From: Acidobacteriota bacterium
GTDB lineage: Bacteria; Acidobacteriota; Terriglobia; Terriglobales; Acidobacteriaceae
Direction: 5' to 3'
Assembly (NCBI GenBank): GCA_021793595.1
Contig: JAJYSL010000098.1
Coordinates: forward strand, 1 to 14,488
DNA: 14,488 bases
Positions 1 to 5,730 of the stretch are shown piece after piece; within the stretch, counting starts at the first letter, position 1; each line of letters starts with the position of its first letter. The notes under the pieces were generated by a model. It saw only the letters and a program-made list of their open reading frames with translations, did no database searches and was not told the DNA's origin. The position numbers and the translations under genes were made by a program.

Positions 1-207
1 AGTTGCAGATAGTGAATCGTTTGGGGTAGCTGGACTGTAAACCGTTGATTTTTGGAGGGAGTGCGCGAGTGGGTCGCGATGGAAATCAGGTGGAATCCAC
101 TAAGTGCAACTGTAGTACTAAGGCAGCCACCCCCTTCCGGAATTACAGCTTCCAGACCGCCGCTTGCGCATTGCCGTCGTCAAATCAAGCATCTGTGCAG
201 GGGTTCC
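1..207. other. Non-coding stretch downstream of the symporter operon
   Basis: No convincing gene is seen on either strand. The plus-strand reading frame that crosses it continues over the 3' end of the symporter gene and has no recognisable protein character. There is a perfect small palindrome GTGGATTCCAC/GTGGAATCCAC around 91-101, and a 7-bp inverted pair AGTTGCA (1-7) and TGCAACT (105-111). I see no GC-rich stem followed by a T tract that would end the leftward operon inside the window. Confidence 0.5.
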
Positions 208-1986
208 CTAGAAGAACCATATGTTTAGCGCCAGCGCGGCCAAAAGCACCGCTGCTGCCATCGTCTCTGGCTGCCGATACCACCCGCCATTGCGAACCTG
301 AAGCCGGTCGGTGAGAGAATAGACAAGTCCCCGCAGGAGGCTTTCGTCCGCAGCGCGTGTTACAAGGCTAACGGCAACCGTGACGCCGACGCACACAGTG
401 AAGGCGACGATCGCCGTCCAGAATGCCTGGCCAAGATCGCTGCCATAGACGATATGCACCCCGAGAAAGCCGCCATGGACGCCGACAACCGCGCCTCGCG
501 GCAGGCTTAGGCCGTGGTGCAGGACGGCGGCCATCATGCCAGCGAGCAATCCGAAGAATGCGCCGTTTCCTGTGGTGCGTTTCCAGAACATTCCCAGGGC
601 AAAGGTCGCGAAAAGCGGCGCGTTCACAAAGGCGAAGACGAGCTGCAGCAGGTCCATGATGTTGTTGAACGAGGCTGCCAGGTATGCAGCCCCGACTGAG
701 AGCGCAATACCAATGACCGTTGCCCAACGTCCGATCAGCACATAATGCCGATCGGAAGCGGAAGGCCGCAGATACGCCTGGTAGATGTCGTAAGTCCAAA
801 CCGTGTTGAACGCGGTCACATTGCCAGCCATTCCTGACATAAACGATGCCAGCAATGCCGTGAGCCCCAGGCCCAAGAGTCCCGATGGCAGGAAGTGCAC
901 AATCATCATCGGTGTGGCGAGGTCGTAATCTGGAACGACATGGCCAAGCGTATCGTGCTCGGGTGACCCGTCCGCTGTCAGCTTTGCAGGCAACATGCCA
1001 CTGGTCACGACGCTCTTCACGCTGTCCGCGGTGCGCGGCGGCGTGGCCTCTGTTGCGACAACCGCAATCATCCCTGGAAGAATCACGAACAGCGGAAGGA
1101 TCATCTTTGGTATGGCCGCAAAGATGGGCACGCGCCGGGCGGATTCCTGCGATTTAACCGACATCGCGCGCTGGACCACAAGAAAGTCCGTGCACCAGTA
1201 GCCAAAACTGAGTACAAACCCAAGCCCGAAGCCGAGGCTGATCCACTCCACGCCCACTGGGTTTTGTCGGACGCTGCCCATGTAGCGCCACACATGCGTG
1301 TATGCGCCCGGAGAAAATCCCTGGGATATTGCATGCTCCCCAAGCCGCGCCTTCAGGCCACTCCATCCGCCTACGGAGCGAAGGCCCATCCACGATAGCG
1401 GCGCGAGTCCGATCACGATGAGGAAGAATTGAAGCACCTCGTTGTAGATCGCGCTGGTTAACCCGCCAAGCGAAACATAGCTCAAAACAATGACCGCCGA
1501 CACCAGGACGCTGACATTAAAACTCCAGTCGAGCAGCAGATAAAAAAGTTTGCCCATAGCGTACATCGACACGCCGGAGGAAAAGATGGTCATGGTGGCA
1601 AAGGTGATTGCGTTAAGCGCGCGCGTCTTTTCGTCGAACCGCAGGCGGAGATATTCCGGCACGCTGCGCGCACGCGAACCGTAATAGAACGGCATCATCA
1701 GCAACCCGACGAAGACCATCGCCGGAACCGCGAGCCAATAGAAGTCGCAGGTCGCAAGCCCGTACTTCGCCCCCGACGCGCCCATTCCAATGACCTCCTG
1801 CGCGCCGAGGTTGGCGGAAATAAAAGCGATCCCGGCAACCCATGTTGGCATTGAACGGCCCGCAAGAAAGAAGTCGTTGCTGCTATGAACGCCGCGCTTC
1901 ACGAAGTAGCCTATCCCGATCGTGAAGACAAAATAGGCCCCCATGACGGCATAGTCGATCCTATGGAGGTGAACCAGTCCACTCAC
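208..1986 (-). CDS. SSS-family (SGLT-like) sodium/solute symporter
   Basis: An inner-membrane secondary transporter that should couple Na+ entry to uptake of a sugar or sugar acid. The 592-residue product is very hydrophobic with about 13-14 membrane spans. It carries SSS hallmarks: an N-terminal IDYAVMGAYFVF helix, the NDFFLAGRSMP segment, SANLGAQEVIGMGASGAKYG, and the GGLTSAIYNEVLQFFLIVIG helix typical of SGLT-type members. The length suits the family. I chose the GTG at 1986-1984 because it keeps the whole first helix and follows an AGGGG stretch about 11 nt upstream; the reading frame continues further upstream, but there it runs through the dehydrogenase gene. An ATG at 1944 would cut the first helix. 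It is the last gene of the leftward operon, 8 nt after the dehydrogenase stop, which points to uptake of the operon's substrate. Substrate is not predictable from sequence alone; galactose-like sugars are plausible given vSGLT relatives. Confidence 0.95.
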   Translation of the reverse strand: MSGLVHLHRIDYAVMGAYFVFTIGIGYFVKRGVHSSNDFFLAGRSMPTWVAGIAFISANLGAQEVIGMGASGAKYGLATCDFYWLAVPAMVFVGLLMMPFYYGSRARSVPEYLRLRFDEKTRALNAITFATMTIFSSGVSMYAMGKLFYLLLDWSFNVSVLVSAVIVLSYVSLGGLTSAIYNEVLQFFLIVIGLAPLSWMGLRSVGGWSGLKARLGEHAISQGFSPGAYTHVWRYMGSVRQNPVGVEWISLGFGLGFVLSFGYWCTDFLVVQRAMSVKSQESARRVPIFAAIPKMILPLFVILPGMIAVVATEATPPRTADSVKSVVTSGMLPAKLTADGSPEHDTLGHVVPDYDLATPMMIVHFLPSGLLGLGLTALLASFMSGMAGNVTAFNTVWTYDIYQAYLRPSASDRHYVLIGRWATVIGIALSVGAAYLAASFNNIMDLLQLVFAFVNAPLFATFALGMFWKRTTGNGAFFGLLAGMMAAVLHHGLSLPRGAVVGVHGGFLGVHIVYGSDLGQAFWTAIVAFTVCVGVTVAVSLVTRAADESLLRGLVYSLTDRLQVRNGGWYRQPETMAAAVLLAALALNIWFF

Positions 1987-1994
1987 GTTGAGAG

Positions 1995-2810
1995 CTACCC
2001 CTTGCCTGTGCCGGTGAGCTGGAATGCCGTGCCGCCGCAGGGCACCAGTTGGCCGCCGTCCACGACGATCGTCGCTCCGGTGATGTAGGAGGCCATACTG
2101 CTCAGCAGAAAAATATTCACATTGGCAACTTCTTCCGGCAGCCCCATGCGCCCCAGCAGGGCCAGAGAGTGACACGCTTCCAGCACGCGCTCCGGATGAG
2201 GGTCCAGGCTGGCGCTCCAGCGAATCATGGGAGTGTCGATCGCGCCGGGAAGCACGCAGTTCGCGCGAATTCCATACGTCGCAAAGTCGAGCGCCACGGA
2301 ACGCATCAGGCCCAGCAGGGCGTGCTTGCCCGTGACATAGGCGGCTGAGTTCTGGTGGGCCACCAGGGACTGCGTCGATCCGATGAACACAATGGAACCG
2401 CCGCCCCGCTGCTTCATTTGGGGCAGGACAGCGCGGGACATATAGAAGGCTGAATCGAGATCGACGCCCAGAGTCTGCTTCCATGTGTCAGGGCTTGTCG
2501 ATTCCGCGCTGCCATAGCTTTGCCGGCCCGCGCAGTGCGCCAGCAGATCGACTCCGTTCATGGACACTTTCACGCGTTCTACCGCTTCACTCACTGCGCT
2601 TGCGTCCGCCACATCGACAATGAATGGTGTCGCGCTGCCCGGCCGCTGCTGCTCCAGTTCCGCAGCAAGCGCATTGCAGGCTTCGGCGTTGGTATCAAAC
2701 AGCGCAACTGCGGCCCCGCGCTGCGCCAACGCGATGGCCGTCGCGCGACCGATACCGCTTGCCGCGCCGGTGACGATCGCAACCTTGTCGGCAAAATTCA
2801 AGTCGTTCAC
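1995..2810 (-). CDS. Short-chain dehydrogenase/reductase (classical SDR, NAD-type)
   Basis: A 271-residue cytosolic oxidoreductase of the classical SDR family. The nucleotide-binding TGAASGIG is at residues 14-21, HCAG (usually NAG) at 92-95, and the catalytic Ser145, Tyr158 and Lys162 (YVTGK) are all present. The C-terminus has the usual LGRMGLPEEVA...SYITGATIVVDGG. Asp39 at the end of the second strand (ALFDTN) favours NAD+ over NADP+. It begins with GTG at 2810-2808, which overlaps the aldolase stop as GTGA, so translation is probably coupled. In this operon it could oxidise an aldose to an aldonolactone (galactose or fucose dehydrogenase type). It could instead oxidise a 2-keto-3-deoxy acid at C4, as KDR/KDF dehydrogenases do. 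The sequence does not decide between them. Confidence 0.94.
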   Translation of the reverse strand: MNDLNFADKVAIVTGAASGIGRATAIALAQRGAAVALFDTNAEACNALAAELEQQRPGSATPFIVDVADASAVSEAVERVKVSMNGVDLLAHCAGRQSYGSAESTSPDTWKQTLGVDLDSAFYMSRAVLPQMKQRGGGSIVFIGSTQSLVAHQNSAAYVTGKHALLGLMRSVALDFATYGIRANCVLPGAIDTPMIRWSASLDPHPERVLEACHSLALLGRMGLPEEVANVNIFLLSSMASYITGATIVVDGGQLVPCGGTAFQLTGTGKG

Positions 2811-3469
2811 AGCACGCCCGTTTCGGTGAACACATCCTGCGCCCGGGCGCCGTTCAGCAGCATGGAGCGCGCGGTCCGTTCCTTGCGCACCTGTTCCAAT
2901 GCCTTTGAAATGACGGCCTCCTCGTGTTCGCGCGGCAACACGACCACACCATCGATGTCGCCGACCAGAATGTCGCCCGGAGAGATGGCCACACCCTCGA
3001 CCTCGATGGGGACACGATAGTCGAGGACCATCCCGCGGCCGCGCTGGTCTTGCGCGTAACTGCCGTAGCAGAAGGTTGGAAAATCCATGGCCAAGATGCC
3101 GCGCGTATCGCGGGCGTAACCGGCAAGCACCGCACCCGCAGCTCCACGCATCTGCGCGGCAGTGGACATATTCTCACCCCACAGCGCATAGCGCGGAGCG
3201 CAACCAGCCGCAATGTAGATCTCATCTTGCCGCAAGCTGTCGAGCGCCTCCAGCATCTTGCCGAACGGCGGGCTGGGAACATGGAAGACATCGGCTTCCA
3301 GCACCGTCATCGCGCGTCCGGCAACCACCATGTGCGGGGCCAGCGGGCGGCATCGCGCCGGCAGAAATTGATGATGGAGCCCGTTCATGTCAAGCACGTC
3401 GCCGATGATCGCGGTAAAGAGATGCTGTTTGATCAATGCAAAGAGTTCCGAATCGGTTTTCCAGTCCAT
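2807..3469 (-). CDS. RraA-like / HMG-CHA aldolase-family protein
   Basis: A 220-residue protein of the RraA fold family, which includes 4-hydroxy-4-methyl-2-oxoglutarate aldolases, class II pyruvate aldolases. Visible family features are IIGDVLDMNG (21-30), GRAMTV (51-56), WGEN with Glu99, RGAAGAVLAGYARD with Arg120-Asp121 (the Arg and metal-binding Asp of the aldolases), and GDILVGDIDGVVVLPRE. The aldolase-type acidic and basic residues are kept, and the length fits aldolases better than the roughly 160-residue RNase E inhibitor RraA. It follows the dehydratase by 29 nt and overlaps the dehydrogenase by 4 nt. GGAGG (3486-3482) lies 12 nt before the ATG, a rather long spacing. Its place after a sugar-acid dehydratase suggests it cleaves the resulting 2-keto-3-deoxy acid to pyruvate plus an aldehyde; this role is inference. 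Confidence 0.9.
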   Translation of the reverse strand: MDWKTDSELFALIKQHLFTAIIGDVLDMNGLHHQFLPARCRPLAPHMVVAGRAMTVLEADVFHVPSPPFGKMLEALDSLRQDEIYIAAGCAPRYALWGENMSTAAQMRGAAGAVLAGYARDTRGILAMDFPTFCYGSYAQDQRGRGMVLDYRVPIEVEGVAISPGDILVGDIDGVVVLPREHEEAVISKALEQVRKERTARSMLLNGARAQDVFTETGVL

Positions 3470-3498
3470 GACGGTGATATGCCTCCGGGAGTATTGCG

Positions 3499-4659
3499 CT
3501 ACACGTAGAAACCGGGGCGTCGAACGGTGACGCCCGGATGCCGTTCCATCTCTTCTTCGACCAGATCGAAGCCGAGGCCCGGCTCGTCGCCGAGTTCATA
3601 GAAACCGTTCTTCACGGGCAGCGGACGGTCGAGCACGGTGTCGCGCCAGGGAACATCGTTCGCCATGAACTCCTGGTAAAAAAAGTTCGGAATGGAAGCC
3701 ATGACGTGGGCGGACGCAATGGTTGAAATAGGACCATTGGGGTTGTGCGGCGCGATGGGTACGTTGAACGCCTCCGACATGGTCGCGATCTTCTTCATCT
3801 CGCTGATGCCTCCGCAGCGCGTAATGTCCGGCATCAAAATGTCGGCAGCCTGCGCTTCAAGGATCGTCCGCGCCTGGAAGCGCGAGTGCAGCCGCTCGCC
3901 CACGCATATCGGAAGCGGAATCTGCCGCTTGATTGCGGCGATCTCTTTTGGGAACTCCGGACCCGCTGGCTCCTCGTACCACATGCAGTTGATTCCCGCT
4001 CTGGCGATTCGGTGCGCCATCTCCACCGCTGTCGGGCCGTTCAACATCGCGTGCGTTTCAACAGCGATCTTGAAGTCCTTGCCAGCCGCCTCCTGCACGG
4101 CGATGAGACGCTCGATCGCCAGGTCCTTTGCACTTTCCGTCAGCCCAAGATTGTCCTGCAGGTCTTCGCCGTACCAGTAGTTCACATGCGCGAACGGATC
4201 CATCTTACAGGCGAGAAATCCGCGCTCCTTGATGTTGCGCGCCTGCTCGGCATAGTCCTGCGGCGTGCCCGTGCCCTGCAGAAACCAATAGTTCGCATAA
4301 AGGCCGATCCGCTTACGGTAAGCGCCGCCAAGCAACTGGTACACCGGCATACCCGCGCGTTTGGCCGCAATGTCCCAAAGCGCGATGTCGATGGCGCTGA
4401 TCGCACTCAATACCGGGCCGCCCTGTCCAAGCCAATTGAAATCCCGGTAGAGCTTGGTCCAGATGTAGTCGATGCGCGAGCTGTCTTCCCCGACAATGAC
4501 CTCGCCCGCGTGGCGGCACGCTTCTAATATCATGGGGCTGCCGGGCCAGTTGGTGCCCTCTCCGATTCCGGTAAACCCATCGTCGGTATAAATCTTGACG
4601 AGGGTCCAGTTGTACTTGACCCCCTCGACCATCCACGTCTTCACTTCGGTGATCTTCAT
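3499..4659 (-). CDS. Enolase-superfamily sugar-acid dehydratase (mandelate racemase group)
   Basis: A 386-residue member of the mandelate racemase/muconate-lactonising group, most like galactonate-type acid-sugar dehydratases that turn an aldonate into a 2-keto-3-deoxy acid. Mg2+ ligands fall at Glu201 (VETH, where DgoD has Asp in LDFH), the WYEEP glutamates 229/230 and Glu255 (GER). Asp278 (MPDITRCGG) and His305 (PHNPNGPI) form the expected catalytic dyad, and Glu330 follows. KMDP sits at the end of the third barrel strand, where related enzymes have other acid/base residues. Two in-frame ATGs exist. I prefer 4659, because GGAAG (4673-4669) gives 9-nt spacing there but touches the ATG at 4668 directly, and MKITEVKTW is the usual family start. 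It is the first gene of the leftward operon, just behind a promoter overlapping a candidate operator. The exact aldonate is unknown. Confidence 0.94.
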   Translation of the reverse strand: MKITEVKTWMVEGVKYNWTLVKIYTDDGFTGIGEGTNWPGSPMILEACRHAGEVIVGEDSSRIDYIWTKLYRDFNWLGQGGPVLSAISAIDIALWDIAAKRAGMPVYQLLGGAYRKRIGLYANYWFLQGTGTPQDYAEQARNIKERGFLACKMDPFAHVNYWYGEDLQDNLGLTESAKDLAIERLIAVQEAAGKDFKIAVETHAMLNGPTAVEMAHRIARAGINCMWYEEPAGPEFPKEIAAIKRQIPLPICVGERLHSRFQARTILEAQAADILMPDITRCGGISEMKKIATMSEAFNVPIAPHNPNGPISTIASAHVMASIPNFFYQEFMANDVPWRDTVLDRPLPVKNGFYELGDEPGLGFDLVEEEMERHPGVTVRRPGFYV

Positions 4660-4680
4660 CCCGCCCATCTTCCATCGTCA

Positions 4681-4708
4681 AGTATATTGGAACATCAGGT
4701 CATACCAA
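4681..4708 (-). promoter_or_regulatory. Predicted sigma70-type promoter of the leftward catabolic operon
   Basis: Read leftward, TATACT (4686-4681) is a 5/6 match to the -10 box, and TTGGTA (4708-4703) is a 4/6 match to the -35 box, with a 16-bp spacer. The predicted transcript start near 4674 leaves a very short leader before the ATG at 4659. The -35 box lies inside the candidate regulator site, so a bound regulator would block polymerase. This is pattern matching only. Confidence 0.6.
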
Positions 4709-4716
4709 TCTACAAT
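4687..4716 (+). promoter_or_regulatory. Predicted promoter of the GntR regulator gene
   Basis: Read rightward, TTGGAA (4687-4692) and TACAAT (4711-4716, 5/6 match to the -10 box) are separated by 18 bp, with the candidate operator at 4697-4708 in the spacer. Transcription would begin near 4723, giving a leader of about 105 nt to the GTG at 4828. It overlaps the leftward operon promoter almost completely. Confidence 0.5.
4697..4708 (+). promoter_or_regulatory. Candidate FadR-family operator, site 1 (AGGTCATACCAA)
   Basis: AGGTCATACCA matches the FadR/FCD-family operator pattern TNGTNNNACNA except at one outer base. It sits between the two divergent genes, overlapping both predicted promoters, and the same 12 bases recur at 4867-4878. 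A FadR-type regulator is encoded next to it. Binding is inferred. Confidence 0.65.
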
Positions 4717-4827
4717 GAAACCTGCTATCTTGTCGAAGGCGTTTTCTGCACAGGTGAGAATCGCCAGCAGGGGCCAAGAAGCTGCGTTGAATCGCATAAA
4801 GCAGAGAGAGCCGGGGACGAGGATAGA

Positions 4828-5571
4828 GTGCCCAAACTGGACCCATTTCGATCTAAGCCTCAGAAAAGGTCATACCAAACAAAGAGACCAAATCGGCGGA
4901 AGGCGCTGGACGACTCCAGCGTTCTTTCCATGCTGCGCGCCTTCATTGAACAAGGTTATGATGCGGGCATGATGTTGCCTCCGGAGCGCGTTCTCGCGGA
5001 GAAATTTGGCGTAGGCCGCCAGGCGATTCGGGAGGCGATCAAGGCTCTCACCATTCTCGATGTCATAGAGAGTCGGCGTGGCGATGGAACCTACGTGAAA
5101 TCGCTCCATGGCCTGCGCAGAGATTGGCCTGCAATGGTGGTTCTGCGATCTTCCGATTTCAATATGCTCAACCTGCTGGAGGTCCGCAAGATGATCGAGC
5201 CTGCCGCGGCGCGACTCGCGGCCGTGCGCGGCAACGAGCGCGAGTTGAAACGCATAGAAGCTGAATGTTCCCGAATCGAGGCCACCAAAGACTGGGACGG
5301 CATCGCACACTACGATATTCTGCTGCATACCGCCGTCATCGAAGCGGCAGGGAATCCGATCCTTACAGAACTGAACAGCTCTCTCGCGGCATTCCATCGC
5401 AGAAGCCGGGAGATTACGGGCCACAGCGCGCCGGACTGCCGTCAGATGATCCTGGACCATCGCCTCGTGGTGAACTCGATCGTACGCGGGGAAGCGGACG
5501 CCGCCGAAAATGCAATGCTGGAGCACCTGCACCACGTCGGCCTAGATCTGATCTCGAACCGCAAGCGCTAA
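4828..5571 (+). CDS. GntR-family transcriptional regulator, FadR subfamily (FCD domain)
   Basis: A 247-residue DNA-binding regulator, probably a repressor relieved by a sugar acid or pathway intermediate. The N-terminal winged helix-turn-helix covers about residues 32-90 (LPPERVLAEKFGVGRQAIRE, then the wing RRGDGTY). The C-terminal FCD domain (about 115-240) keeps the metal/ligand-binding set Asp163, His167 (HYDILLH), His211 (LDHR) and a His of HLHH near 233-236. The frame stays open back to a TTG at 4687, but that region holds the promoter and operator. I therefore start at the GTG at 4828, preceded by GAGGA with short 4-nt spacing. An ATG at 4930 would remove the first DNA-binding helix. 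It is transcribed away from the catabolic operon and towards the GH2 gene; repeated operator-like sites suggest control of both and of itself. Confidence 0.93.
   Translation: MPKLDPFRSKPQKRSYQTKRPNRRKALDDSSVLSMLRAFIEQGYDAGMMLPPERVLAEKFGVGRQAIREAIKALTILDVIESRRGDGTYVKSLHGLRRDWPAMVVLRSSDFNMLNLLEVRKMIEPAAARLAAVRGNERELKRIEAECSRIEATKDWDGIAHYDILLHTAVIEAAGNPILTELNSSLAAFHRRSREITGHSAPDCRQMILDHRLVVNSIVRGEADAAENAMLEHLHHVGLDLISNRKR
4867..4878 (+). promoter_or_regulatory. Candidate FadR-family operator, site 2 (AGGTCATACCAA)
   Basis: An exact copy of the 12 bases of site 1, same orientation, 170 bp downstream and inside the first codons of the regulator gene (codons 14-17 from the chosen GTG). It could act as a roadblock for autoregulation or pair with site 1 by DNA looping. 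Chance recurrence cannot be excluded. Confidence 0.55.
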
Positions 5572-5650
5572 CGCTGTGCGCGAATCAAGTCTCGGGTCCA
5601 AAGAGTAGAGCAGAGAAGCGATTGGCGCGAATGCGTGGTGCGCGCTTGAA

Positions 5651-5660
5651 TTGGTATGAC
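5651..5660 (-). promoter_or_regulatory. Candidate FadR-family operator, site 3 (TTGGTATGAC) upstream of the GH2 gene
   Basis: TTGGTATGAC is the exact reverse complement of the 10-base core GTCATACCAA shared by sites 1 and 2. It lies 70 bp before the chosen GH2 start, in the 159-bp gap after the regulator gene. Its TTGGTA could again serve as a -35 box, but the -10 region 16-17 bp downstream (around TACGGA) is poor. The position suits operator control of the GH2 gene by the neighbouring regulator. Confidence 0.55.
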
Positions 5661-5730
5661 ATTTCGATTGTGGTACGGATTGAGACGACACAGCCTTTTT
5701 CATTCCGCACATTCCGTGGAGGAGTTTCTG

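Noticed and set aside
25..110. tRNA-like stretch with ACTGTAAACC resembling a tRNA-Tyr anticodon loop
   Set aside because: The flanking bases do not form an anticodon stem, and no T-arm or acceptor stem can be built around it.
1107..1116. TTGGTATGGC, 9/10 match to the operator core
   Set aside because: It lies deep inside the symporter coding sequence with a mismatch in the conserved AC half-site; probably chance.
1987..2484. Long upstream extension of the symporter reading frame (would give 758 residues)
   Set aside because: This part lies entirely inside the dehydrogenase gene in another frame and has no membrane or SSS character; it is an open shadow frame.
3745..4527. 260-residue open frame on the plus strand
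   Set aside because: It is antisense to the well-supported dehydratase gene; the composition is Arg/His-rich shadow sequence with no recognisable motif.
4687..4827. TTG-started extension of the GntR regulator by 47 residues
   Set aside because: It covers the predicted promoters and operator, uses a rare start without a Shine-Dalgarno, and the residues match nothing in the family.
5656..5730. ATG at 5656 as start of the GH2 protein
   Set aside because: The ATG is inside the operator-like site and has no Shine-Dalgarno; GTG 5731 has GGAGGAG at good spacing and begins the Tat signal.
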